From Nectonema munidae (taxonomy: Eukaryota > Nematomorpha > Nectonematoida > Nectonematidae), in contig JAUIRK010000959.1 in NCBI GenBank assembly GCA_030549495.1, positions 294,726 through 358,725 of the forward strand: a DNA stretch of 64,000 nt. The letters run 5' to 3'. Position numbers and translations under genes: made by a program. Below the pieces are notes generated by a model. It worked only from the letters and a program-made list of their open reading frames with translations, made no database searches and was not told where the DNA came from. Each line of letters opens with the position of its first letter. Position 1 is the first letter of the stretch. Of the stretch, positions 54,735-64,000 are shown piece by piece.

Positions 54735-55609
54735 AATCTATTTTTCCAAAACGTTTGAATGTTTTATTTCAATATTAGAAAAAGTCATTGCTTTAGATTT
54801 GTTATAATTAATAACTAAGGAATTTAGTTTTATCCAGTCAAAAAATAGTTTCAGGCTATGATCAAGATTATTGTAAGAACTATCAATATCAACAGTTTTT
54901 ACAGGAAAAAGAAGTGTTATATCATCTGCGTAAATTAAATAGTCAAAAGAAGAAGTAGCTTTATGAATGTCGTTAATATATAAAGAAAAGAAAAGAAAAG
55001 AGGCCCCAAGATCGAGCCTCGAGGTACTCCTGAAGATATATTTGTCAAAGACGATTTATTACCGTTTATACTCACATATTGAATTCTGTGAGAAAAATAA
55101 GACTTAAAGAGTTTGAGGGCAGAAGTTGGAAAACCATAATACTCCAATTTTAATAATATTTTATCATGCTGCATTATGTCAAAAGCTTTACTTAAATCTA
55201 TAAATAAAGCTATAACACCGTGATATTTTTGCAAATATTCATCAATTTTATTCTCAAGCACTAAATGAAGATGCTGGGTGCTGTAGTTAGGCCTGAACCC
55301 AAACTGAAAAGAAAAAAGTAAACTAAATTTATCTAAGTAATTTAAAATTTGTTTATACAAAATTTTTTCCAAAATTTTCGAAAGAGTGGTAATCAAACTT
55401 ATTGGCCTGAAATTTTGAAGACAGTCTTTATTGCCTTTTTTGAAAAGGGGTATTACTTTACTTATCTTCAACGAAGAAGGAAACACACCATATTCAATAC
55501 AGGAGTTATAGGCAATAACCAAGTAACTCATCAAGATATCTTTGACTAAAATCAACTTATAAACAGATAGATCATAGGCATCACATGTTTTTTCCCCCAT
55601 TAATTTCAT
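54735..55609 (-). pseudogene. LINE reverse transcriptase domain
   Basis: Reads GVFPSSLKISKVIPLFKKG, NFRPISLITTLSKILEK, FQFGFRPNYSTQH, VIALFIDLSKAFDIM (first catalytic Asp), GVPRGSILGPLFF, then in the next frame LIYADDITLLFP (YADD box intact). Ends with KSKAMTFSN. A one-base shift within 'ccctttcttttcttttc' separates GPLFF from the YADD part. Confidence 0.85.
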
Positions 55610-56000
55610 TCATTGCAACAATAACGTCATTATAAGTGACCTTATTGACGATAAAAGAAAACTTTATTTTATCAAGATACTTTAAAAATTCACTATTTTT
55701 ATCTATTCCCAAAGAAAAATTAGATGAAAAATATTCATTAAACATTTCGCTAACAATTTATTATCCATTTATTCATAATTTTAGATCCAAACAATTTTTG
55801 GATCTGAAATGTATTCTTCATTTGATTTAATCAAATAGTTTTCTTCATGATTATGTTTAATAACTCTATTAATTTTTTGCCAAACTTTTTTAGGGGGGTC
55901 AGTTGATGTAAAAATGTTTTGAAAGTAGTCATGCTTTAGAGCTTTTATTTTCGATTTAACTTTATTTCTACATCTTAAAAACTCAAGTCTTAAATCTAAA

Positions 56001-57062
56001 TTATTTTTGTTTTTTTTTCATTTTGCTATGAAGTTTATCGCGTTTCTTGATCAAACACAACAGTTCACTAGACATCCAGGGATTATTTTTTCTTTTATAT
56101 TTATTATTACTAATTTTTTTAATTTCAGTACTTTCCTTGATGATATGAAACAAGTATAAGTTGATATAATTAACCAACAACTCAGGACAGTCGTAATATT
56201 GACTTAAAAAACTCCAATCAAACATTTTAGTTTTATAAACGAATAAATTTTCATTAAAAAATTTGTATTTTGATTTAGAATTTTTAGAAAAATCCACGTT
56301 TAAAGATAAAACTATTGGGTTATGATCTGAGAGCGATGTAGAGAATATGAATGATTTGTAATAGTCTAAATCAGATGGTATAAAAAAGTTATCAATTGAG
56401 GTCTTTGCAAAATCTCGAGTAATTCCTGTTATTGTAGGTTTGAAATATCTAGAAAGCAAATTATTCAGAAAATCAGCAGTCAATGAAGATGTATCTAACT
56501 TAAGTAAATCTACATTAAAATCGCCCATAGGAAATGTAGAACTATTTTCGAAAACTTGAGAATCTACAAAATCAAAAAATTCATTTATGAAGTATAATAT
56601 ATTCTTACATAGAGTTGGGGGACGATAAAAATTGTGAAGAACGAATTTTTTAGAAGGTATACAAACTTTTATGGAAAATACTTCAAAAAACATAGGCTTT
56701 AAACTTGTATTTACTATGTCAAAATTGACAGACTTATGTACTAGAAAAGCCAAGCCACAATGTTTTGTTAAGCGAGATGGAGAATTAACAAAGCTATATT
56801 CTTCTATATTTAAAGAAAACGAAGTGTCAGATACCCATGTTTCTTGCAATGCTATAACTTTAATTGGCGCGCCAATTAATGTATTTGTCTGACTTATAAA
56901 AAATTCAAGCTCATTGCTCTTATTGCATATAGATTGAATATTTATACTTATTAAATTGAAACTATAAAACTTGTAACTAGATATATCATCATAACTTATA
57001 GAAGTAGAAAAAATTCTATCTATTAAAACATTTTCGAAATATTTAGTATTGAATGTTTTCAT
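56001..57062 (-). pseudogene. LINE AP-like endonuclease domain
   Basis: 353 uninterrupted residues: ISINIQSICNKSNELEFFI, VIALQETWVSD (catalytic Glu), GLAFLVHKS, FYRPP, FPMGDFNVDLLKLD (D-x-N), TSIDNFFIPSD and SLSDHNPIVLSL (catalytic His). All expected exonuclease-endonuclease-phosphatase motifs are in place. A Lys-rich end leads toward the reverse transcriptase. Confidence 0.9.
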
Positions 57063-57309
57063 CTTTAGAAATCATGGAAAAAAAGTATTATATTAGTGAA
57101 GTAATAACTATCTAATAAATTTTTAGATAAATGTTCAATCATCATTAATGTTACAATTTAATGTTACATCATAATAATATGTGTAACTTGTCTTGTGTTT
57201 TATAAATACAAGAAAATGTGTTTATATGAAAATTTTGACTGTTTCAATACTTAAAGTGTGCATTGAAATTGCGATTGTTCTCTTTGTGAAGAGCGCTGAA
57301 TGAAAAGAA
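57063..57309. other. Spacer
   Basis: No gene; the left edge is the upstream end of the LINE, the right edge the 3' flank of the exon at 57310. Confidence 0.4.
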
Positions 57310-57521
57310 TTAAGAAACCTTTTTTCTAGGAATATCATCATCTTCAGTCGTGCCCCTTTTTTCTCCTTGTGTAGAGGAATTGAAGATGGTGTTTTCTCGA
57401 GGTGTAGAAGAACTTAAAGGAGTTTCAGTGCACGATTTCGATAAATTAATATTTGTGCTTAGAAAATGATTGTTTGATGCATTTTTCATAAGGGATTCAA
57501 AATCTTGCGACAGATTATCAT
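57310..57521 (-). CDS. Probable terminal exon of a host gene
   Basis: An acceptor (aaaatgttttttag) ends at 57522 and opens a frame without a start codon: DNLSQDFESLMKNASNN, HFLSTNINLSKSCTETPL, SSSTPRENTIFNSSTQG, EKRGTTEDDDIPRKKVS, stop TAA at 57310. Ser/Thr-rich, ending in an acidic then basic patch, like the disordered tail of a nuclear protein. The first two bases complete a split codon. No repeat or transposase signature. No AATAAA was seen nearby. Product not recognised. Confidence 0.45.
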
Positions 57522-57789
57522 CTAAAAAACATTTTAGTAAGAGAAATGGTGGAGAAAAGTTTTACTTAGTTCTAGGTTATATATGATAGATAGGAAAATT
57601 ATTTTGCCAAGGAATTGACAAGGCTTCATTTGTTGGAAATTTTATATTTTTCTTGAATAAAGGACGTTTTCAGCAAAATATTTTGGGTAGAGAATTTTGT
57701 CACATCTCTACCGTAATAAAAATATTTCATTTCATAGGCAAACAGCAACTCCTCTACGAAGGAAAGACATTTTTCTTTTGTGCTTTGTA

Positions 57790-57906
57790 GAGAAAATGGA
57801 AGAAGAAAATCTTACTTATGCCGCAAGAGTAAGACTGGACCAAGCTATTGTAGAGAGACAATATGTGATGATGCTGCTTTTGAAGAATATTGATTCTAAC
57901 AAATAA
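57790..57906 (+). CDS. Possible short plus-strand exon
   Basis: An acceptor-like ttttgtgctttgtag precedes AGAAAATGGAAGAAG, opening MEEENLTYAARVRLDQAIV and ERQYVMMLLLKNIDSNK to a TAA at 57904. Composition looks coding, but no partner exon or family was found. Could be a chance frame. Confidence 0.25.
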   Translation, partial: EKMEEENLTYAARVRLDQAIVERQYVMMLLLKNIDSNK

Positions 57907-58900
57907 TAATTGAGAATATACAGAAGCATAAAACACTCATTTTGTCCACAAATAGAAAATAATTGAAAACATGTTTCAAGTTAAATTCAGTAGATCAGAA
58001 GGGGGTTGAGGAAATTTTTTCATTTTTTGGTCCCTTTATATTAGCATTCTTCCTTTCTCTTCTTAGTTAGTAAATCGTGACTAGACGCACCCTCCAATGA
58101 ATGTGTACTCGCGTGGTATATATGCTTAATTTGATTTTGTGTAGATAAAACAAAGGATTGTGAAACGCTCAAAGTTTGACAAATATAAAGCCAAATGCTT
58201 GGCAGAAAAATTTTGATAGTACTAGATAGGAGGATATTACTAAGACAAAAAATGTCACCTCCACCCACGAATAATCAGGATGGAGTACAATGAAATTTAT
58301 TGCAACACAAAGTATGCTTCACAAAAAACAAAAAATGCATATTTTTCCACAAGGAGTATAGCATTTTTAATAATTGTTATAGCATTTTTAATAATTGTAG
58401 ACAAACATCAATGTAAAAAAATCAATAGACAAAAATGGCCGATATTAATTAATTGTAGTTATTGGCCGAATTCAATATTAATAAATTGAATATGTAAAAA
58501 ATTGTAATAAAATTAAGCCATAGTGGTTTGAAAACACGTTTGTTTTTTACATTCACTTTGCTATCAAATACATAGCGCATTAATTAAATTAATGTTATTA
58601 TAGGCTATAATACCATACTATTATTGTATTTAAATATCTATTTATTGAGATAATGAGGCCCCTAAAATAGCAAGGCCCCAACTAAGCTATAGTTTTTTTA
58701 GCTTATAGGTTAATCATGGCCTGCAAACAATCATGGAAAGGTTTATAAAACGTTAACATTTGTTTTAATATTTTGTTACAATAAAAAGTTCATCTTTTTC
58801 AGTTTTACATTCAATTAATCAATAAATAAGATAGATTTAACTTTCTATACATACTTATATAGAATAAAACAAATGTTGACAGATAAGAGTAATATCAGCA
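57907..58900. other. AT-rich spacer
   Basis: No gene recognised. Confidence 0.5.
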
Positions 58901-58904
58901 ATAT

Positions 58905-58985
58905 TTTCACTAAACGGCCACCTCTATAAACCGGTCATTTTACTTTGTCCCAGCAAGGTCTTGGAGAGGTTCCATTGTATTTCAT
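58905..58985 (+). repeat. Pogo/Tigger-type terminus, solo
   Basis: 'ggccacctctataaaccggt' followed by 'cattttactttgtcccagca' has the look of one end of a pogo/Tigger element (cctctat...accgg). The opposite end was not found, so this is a truncated remnant. Confidence 0.4.
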
Positions 58986-59560
58986 TGAAAAGGAAACTTT
59001 ATACTTTTAAAGCAGACGCTTTTAATTTCTTGGGACGATGGTGTCATGCTGTTCCTCATAGCGTAAAAGTATTGCGCGTAGATTTTTACAAATCTTTACA
59101 AAGGAGTTGAAGAGTGTGGTGGATGTTAAGCGTTGAAATATTCCAGGCTTGCGTCAATTCCTTCTTGAGTGGTGAAGAAAAATGGAGTTTTAATGATTAG
59201 TATTTTTTCTTAATATCGGAAGCGGCATTCGCCAAGCAAAATCTCATTTGTGAGCGTCCAAAACAGTGCTTCCAAGGGCGGGCTTACAACGAGCAATGTG
59301 ACATTTTGGGACTTTGTGAAATGTTATTAGTATACTAAATTATATCAGTTATATTTTGGAAAAGGATTTGTATAAATAGCTATATAAATTTAGGATATCG
59401 AAAAGGAGTAAAATTCTCTACCCACAATTTGGAAGTGGCTAAAATACTTTCATTCTTTCCCACAGATCGTATTGGACAAAATGGATTTTACTACTGAAAA
59501 AATAATTTTAGGTAATAAACAAAATTGTATATGTGAAAAGTTAAATGAAAATGAAGACTA
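58986..59560. other. Spacer, origin unknown
   Basis: 59000-59300 is less AT-rich than its surroundings and may be transposon-derived; no motif recognised on either strand. Confidence 0.35.
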
Positions 59561-59648
59561 AAATTGGTAAATACCCAAAACTTTATCTTTTTTTTTATAA
59601 TAAAAAATACATAGAAACAATTTGTAAAGAAAGATTAAAAAAAAATAC

Positions 59649-59758
59649 AAGGATTTTTGTTGCTTGATTTCTTCGTTAAGAGATGCAATATGCGACAAAT
59701 ATTCAAACTCTTTTGCCTGTGTTACGCAGTATTTCTTCTTTTTATCAGGCATCATCAA
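59649..59758 (-). CDS. Possible internal exon of a host gene
   Basis: An acceptor (gatatttaagctgacag) ends at 59759 and opens LMMPDKKKKYCVTQAKEFEY then LSHIASLNEEIKQQKSL before a possible GTATTT donor at 59648. Charged and helix-forming, coiled-coil-like. The phase does not join directly to the exon at 57310-57521, so another exon would be needed if both belong to one gene. Unrecognised. Confidence 0.3.
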
Positions 59759-59928
59759 CTGTCAGCTTAAATATCAAAATGAATTCAATGAATTTAAAAA
59801 TGACAAATATCAGCAGAGGAGTAGGGGAACAAAAGCAACGCCATATAAACGTAATCTCTTCAATTTGCAATTTCCTCATTACCTGGAAAATGAGCGCCGT
59901 TTCTGCGAATGCATTAATGATAACCCCA

Positions 59929-59943
59929 CCCCCCCCCCCCCCC
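59929..59943 (+). repeat. 15-C homopolymer
   Basis: Cytosine run directly after ccccacc; one of five such runs in the window. Confidence 0.9.
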
Positions 59944-59994
59944 TCTTCTAAACAAAACCAGTTTTAAAAAGGAATCCCATCCATTCTATTGTGC

Positions 59995-60125
59995 GGTAAC
60001 GGTAAACCTAGGCGGAAGTGTTTTCATCGACAACAACGCGTGTGCCGAACTACGAACAAAGAAGGTGTGGTATGGGATCGAACCCATTCAATGCGTGCTA
60101 TCTTTCTGGTGGTCTCTATCTAACA
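59995..60125 (-). repeat. tRNA-derived SINE-like sequence
   Basis: On the minus strand, box-B-like gggttcgatcccata is followed by words shared in order with the copy at 35168-35340 (gttcgtagttcgg, gttgtcgatgaaaacact). The two copies share structure but have diverged. Confidence 0.6.
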
Positions 60126-60424
60126 GTTAGAAATAGGATCTAATTAGGAATGAAAAGGCGGGCAGGCTTTTTTAATAATATATGGTTATCACCATGACGT
60201 TGTCTTTACTTTGAATAATTGATGTTTAGGAATTGAAAGAAATAATTTTTTTATAAAAAAAATTTTATTACTGCCGGCTATAAAATGTAAAATAAGAATA
60301 TCATTTGTGTTGCATAATAAAAGAAAAAATATATCTGTTCGTAAAAAAAAAATTAATAATAATTGTAATTCAGTAATAATAAGTTATATATTTAAAATTA
60401 GTATATTTAACTTTATCTATACTA

Positions 60425-60500
60425 TACTGGGGGTGTAGGTAGGTTGATTAGAGTGCTGGACTTGCTACACTAAAGTCTTGGGTTTAAGTCCAGTCTCATC
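60425..60500 (+). repeat. tRNA-like sequence (SINE head or tRNA pseudogene)
   Basis: ggtaggttgattagagtgct resembles box A; 'ttgggtttaagtccagt' can form a T-arm and resembles box B with T for C. No full cloverleaf could be drawn confidently, so a pseudogene or SINE head is preferred over a working tRNA. Confidence 0.35.
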
Positions 60501-61440
60501 AAGCCAATATATTTATTAGTTCGATACAAGCGGCCTTATTAGTAAAGTGACCAGATGTTCCGATTTTGGCGGGACAGTCTTGATTTTCAACAAATTATCC
60601 TGCGTCCCGAGGCATTTTAAAAAAGTCCCGATTTTAGAAAAGAATGCACGACAAGCCAGAAAACGGCATGATACGGTTTTCGGTTAAGATATGAATTTCA
60701 TATTATTTTTGTTAATTTTATAATTGTTAAACTTTAACAATAACAATTGTTGAAAACTGATTATTGAGAACTATTTAAAAATTTTAATTGTGTTTCTTCT
60801 TGTCCGTATTTTGTCGAAGTTATTAATTTTTGCTGGTCAATAAATTTTTAGTTTGGTAAAAAATAATTATCACTATTTAGAATTGTTATTTACCTGATTT
60901 ATTTTTTGCTTTTAAATTTTTTGTTTTAGAAGTTTTGATATTTTTTTATAATCAATAAAAGCTAAATAAAAGATGATTGTTGTAAAAGTATCAAAAAATG
61001 AAAATTTCTAGTTTGTAAAAAAAATTGTGAAAAAATTATTTTTCAAAATATATTACTTTTTAAAAGTGTTTCATCAATATACGTATTAAAAACTGTTTCT
61101 TTTTTAAATTAAAAATGTTAATTTATAAATTAGATTGATAAAAAAAAATTATTTTTTACCTTTATTTTTTTATTTCAAGTACAAAAATAAAATGAATTTA
61201 TTTTAAGTTTCCAAATATTCCATTTATTTATTACATAATCAAGTTTAGGTAGTACAAAATGTCCTCTTACATTTCATATATAATTTACCCGCGTCTAAGT
61301 TTAAATGCTCTGGATTAAGTTTTATAAATCACGAGCAATAACATTAAAATAATTGTGATTTATTTTTAATTTTTAAAAGTTTTGTGTAATTAATAACTTT
61401 ATTAATATAACAGTACGATAAGGGAGTGTTGCATCAGGAG
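60501..61440. other. AT-rich spacer
   Basis: 'gtgaccagatgttccgattt' and 'aagtcccgatttta' near 60556-60636 look like an element end, but no partner was found. Otherwise nothing. Confidence 0.35.
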
Positions 61441-61447
61441 AGACTGT

Positions 61448-61690
61448 GTGCAAATTGGCTTCTTCTCCTGCTTCTCGAGAAGAAAGTACAATGTGGGCAG
61501 AATTTATTCCCAGCAATGGGTACTTGGTGGAATATGCCGAGAAACGGGTGCATGCTTCATGTACGCTGTTCCCGATAGATCCGCTGAGACTCTTCTACCT
61601 ATTATAAGAGTGTATTTTACCGGGAACGACAATTATTATCGATACATGGCATGCAGTACCTTATGGTGGATTTTGTGGGTTGGCTGAAAT
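61448..61690 (+). pseudogene. Merlin transposase fragment
   Basis: SRRKYNVGRIYSQQWVLGGI followed by CRETGACFMYAVPDRSAE and TLLPIIRV: the central Merlin/ISXO2 block just after the first acidic box. The second Asp block (TTI..D) is scrambled and the rest is missing. Same family type as 25.8 kb, but better conserved here around QQWVLGGICRETG. Confidence 0.85.
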
Positions 61691-62035
61691 TACACGGGTT
61701 TATCGCTCCTGCTCCGAAAGTGTAACAAAATTCTAGACTTTTCCCTGGGAGTATTTGCTTTTATGGAAATACTATCTCAGTTTAAACAAAGCTTTGTTTT
61801 AAACTGATAGATTATACTCATATAAAAATAGTATAATCTAAGAGCTAACAACAACAACAACTGATGATTGACAGCTATCCTGTGATTTGTGAGTATGTGA
61901 TAGATTGTATAAAATAGAGGGTACCATATAATGAGAAGTGGGTTTCGCAACACTACCGAATATCTCAGTATTTTATGGAGATAATTAAATGTACTGATAC
62001 AAATTGTTGAAAATCATTTCAGACAAACTGGCTAA
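61691..62035. other. Spacer
   Basis: Contains a short internal inverted pair: 'atctcagtttaaacaaagct' at 61766 faces 'gttttaaactgatag' at 61796. No gene. Confidence 0.4.
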
Positions 62036-62037
62036 AG

Positions 62038-62478
62038 ATATTTCCTAATCGTTTCCTTCCTGCTCCAGTTCAAGTTCGATAAAATGCTGGTGATCCAAAT
62101 GTTCCTCTTTCAAATCACACAAAGAGAAGTGACCGTTTTCCTGATTTATGGAAACGGCTTGCTATCAATCAATTGGTTCCTCAAAATGAATACAAAGTTG
62201 TACCATACGACATGTATTGTCCAAGCTTAGGATCCAAAATTAATAGTAGAGTTTGCAAAACCTTTGGAATTTATGATCCAAGCGTTGCAGTTGTAAAGCG
62301 GCATGAATTAGGTGATTGTGATGATCATCAACTGAATGAAAACACAAATGTAGAAGAAAGTGAAGATGATGAAGAAACTCGAGATAGAGTTGAAGATTAT
62401 GTAGATGGATGCTTAATCTTTAACATTTTTAATTTACTGTTGAATAGAGCTTTTATAGAAACTGAAGACAATGTTTAA
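62038..62478 (+). pseudogene. Zinc-finger tail of an unnamed repeat family
   Basis: After FPNRFLPAPVQVR and a stop: HTKRSDRFPDLWKRLAI, VPQNEYKVVPYDMYCPSLG, SKINSRVCKTFGIYDPS, VAVVKRHEL, then an acidic region (EESEDDEETRDRVEDYVDG) and a stop at 62476. I know the pattern FLPAP...LPYDMYCPS...RVC..CG.Y..S...KRH from repeat-encoded proteins of arthropods. The second Cys of the C2H2-like finger is replaced here (CKTFG). It may belong to one of the hAT-like transposases; unproven. Confidence 0.45.
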
Positions 62479-63395
62479 AAATAATAAATATATCATTAAA
62501 ACTTTTTTTCATACCTAAATGAAAAAAATTAGTACCATTAATACGGAGGGGTAAAGGGAGGGGACTAGTTAAAAATGACATCTCACTGGAGGGGAGGCAA
62601 ATTTTAAATTTTTTGGGGGACGTCATATATAGATAAGACTTTTCTTAAACTACCTTGATCAGTCTATTTTGTTTAAAAAGGGTAACTATTTGAAAATTTT
62701 GTTAGAAGAGTATTATATATTTTTTCAAAATATAAAGTGCCCTATTGCAGGAATAATAAAACTGCTGCTATTACTATAATATATCATTTTTCAGGTTAAG
62801 CCAGATTATGTTGCGATCATACAAACAAGGTAATTCTATTTGGAAAAATCCATGCAGTTATGATGGGATTGGAAATTGGCAGTTGAAGTGTAATGATGTT
62901 GATGTGAATAAAACAAAAATTTCTTAATTTAAAAATTATAAAAAGTCCCAGCCTTCTTGGTCAAAATTTTGGATGTATGGTTATAATCTAGTTAATCGCG
63001 CAAAACCAATAAAATAAAAAATTAATCAAACTTTCCTTGTATATTTAGAACTTCTTTGTTACTTAAACCATGGCAATCGATAAAAAAAAATCAGATTTGA
63101 AAATTATATTGATATTAGTCTATGAAGTTTGTTAAAATACACTAAAAAATATATATTTTACAAAGAATATGATAAATAGATTTTGTTTTATAATATATAA
63201 AAAAGGAAATAAAATGTTGATAAATTGTATTATTATTACATATTGAAACTTGTCTATAGAAGGAAAAATAATAATAAAATAAATTTTGTTTTTTTTTAAA
63301 TAAGAAATTTATTATAGTAAATAAGGTATGTATAAGAAGGTACTTTAGTTAGAAGAAAATTTAATTCTCAATCATTTTCGTTTTTCATTGTTGTT
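62479..63395. other. AT-rich spacer
   Basis: No gene recognised. Confidence 0.5.
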
Positions 63396-63632
63396 TCAGT
63401 AATATCTCTGAGTCACAAATATTAATTTCTTCTTCCTATCCTGCCGAAAACCCAATGATCTCGATGTTCCTCTATGAAATTTTCTGTGAAAGAATTTACT
63501 TTCGTCAACTTGAACGATAATTTGATTCAAGTTTTCATCAAAGTCCCCTAATCTCGATAGAAACAGTAGTAACTTCTCTACAAAAATTTGCCCAATCCAC
63601 CACGGTCCGAATTCTTTTAATAGAAGCCTCAT
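63396..63632 (-). pseudogene. Merlin transposase fragment, minus strand
   Basis: RLLLKEFGPWWIGQIFVEKL, then IIVQVDESKFFHRKFHRG: the first acidic box of Merlin (VEIDESKF..RKYHRG) with the preceding helical region. The QWVFGG block that should follow is replaced by RSLGFRQDRKKK. A third Merlin copy; opposite in strand to the one at 61.4 kb. Confidence 0.75.
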
Positions 63633-64000
63633 GCATGATAATGTTTAATAAATAGTCACGACATCATCCATATATAAATAAACTTGGAGAAGAAAGATTT
63701 AGTTCTAAGACTTTTCACCTACGACAGGAATAGCCCAACCAACGGAAGCCATCACTTGAATCACTGCTTTTTATCAACTCCAAGCATTGTGAACAGTCGG
63801 TGCACTTTATTCTATTTAAAATAAAATTTAAGCACCAAACCATTCCAAAATTTTCTTTTTATCTTTCGAATTTAAGACTTTAAACATAGTATCATAATTC
63901 CACCGTTCAGATAAAATTTGTTGCTAAGTTAAAATACTATGAGTAATTGCATCCATTGAATCAAGTGAAAAAGTCTAAAAATACAAGATATGTAGGTAGG
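63633..64000. other. Spacer to window end
   Basis: Nothing recognised. Confidence 0.5.

Larger units (their letters stand above)
54006..57062 (-). mobile_element. CR1/Jockey-type LINE, ORF2 with (TA)n tail
   Basis: Minus-strand element running from an endonuclease start at 57062 to a C-terminal domain ending near 54006, next to a (TA)n run at 54013-54029 that looks like its microsatellite 3' tail. ORF1 is not found upstream of 57062, so the copy is probably 5'-truncated. Frame changes: one between the endonuclease and the reverse transcriptase, one near 54970-54990 before the YADD box, and an in-frame stop near 54735. Otherwise colinear, so fairly young. Confidence 0.85.

Noticed and set aside
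57754-57936. Minus-strand frame opposite the possible exon at 57790-57906
   Set aside because: Shadow of the plus-strand frame; no splice sites or motif of its own.
59664-59967. Plus-strand frames over 59.66-59.97 kb
   Set aside because: They run into the C homopolymer (Pro-rich end) and overlap the better-supported minus-strand exon candidate.
60425-60500. A working tRNA gene
   Set aside because: Box-like words are present but I could not draw a complete acceptor stem and anticodon arm; SINE head or pseudogene is safer.
1-64000. LTR retroelements, retroviral or Polinton parts
   Set aside because: No protease, integrase, capsid, envelope or LTR-type terminal signature was recognised; reverse transcriptases here carry LINE or Penelope-like motifs.

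Overview
This is AT-rich animal DNA with small introns, AATAAA poly(A) signals and an unusually dense, diverse load of transposons, most of them decayed. There are no bacterial operons, ribosome-binding sites or CRISPR arrays. The mix (piggyBac, Mutator-like, Merlin, Tc1- and pogo-type mariner, hAT-like families, CR1/Jockey-type LINEs, Penelope-like elements, tRNA-derived SINEs) suggests an arthropod or other invertebrate. A copepod such as a sea louse would fit, but that is inference from repeat content, not a proven identity. All calls come from reading; no database was searched.

Layout, left to right. 0.8-4.6 kb is a palindromic element with ~1.18 kb near-identical inverted arms around a Mutator-like (MULE) transposase fragment. 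4.9-6.7 kb is a nearly intact piggyBac transposase with a 51-bp intron. 6.8-7.9 kb is a LINE ORF1 with a PHD finger and zinc knuckles. 8.7 kb is a hAT dimerisation-domain scrap and 9.3-10.2 kb a second MULE. 11.4-17.5 kb is a hAT-like transposase gene split by a 3.9-kb piggyBac-type non-autonomous element (TTAA at both ends, identical 16-bp termini) that contains two arrays of ~150-bp tandem repeats. 18.1-18.4 kb looks like the last exon of a host gene. 18.4-20.6 kb is CA-rich repeat with two inverted-repeat elements. 21.1-24.9 kb is a decayed Jockey/R1-like LINE. 25.8-27.4 kb holds a Merlin transposase and the 3' part of a Penelope-like element. 28.5-30.5 kb is a complete-looking Tc1-like element with TIRs and TA target duplication. 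31.0-32.7 kb is a decayed hAT-like transposase of another lineage, with two small introns.

34.2-44.0 kb is a three-level nest: a pogo/Tigger-type element (TA, TIRs) carries a piggyBac (TTAA, ends 37.3 and 43.9 kb), which in turn carries a hAT-like element (40.5-43.1 kb, TIR TAGGGTGTGTCTCAAA). 44.3-45.5 kb is a further hAT-like relic. 47.1-47.7 and 49.4-49.9 kb hold candidate host 3' exons on the minus strand, the first possibly encoding a small secreted protein. 48.4-48.9 kb is a Penelope-like reverse transcriptase fossil. 51.0-53.0 kb is an internally deleted piggyBac sitting inside a 38-bp minisatellite, followed by a 28-bp minisatellite and a fairly well preserved CR1/Jockey-type LINE (54.0-57.1 kb). 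57.3-64 kb is sparse: candidate host exons, a pogo-type terminus, SINE/tRNA-like pieces, two Merlin fragments and a zinc-finger tail of an unnamed repeat family.

The genes do not form one pathway; the window is mainly a record of successive insertions, with a few probable minus-strand host exons between them. No LTR retroelement, retrovirus or Polinton part was recognised.
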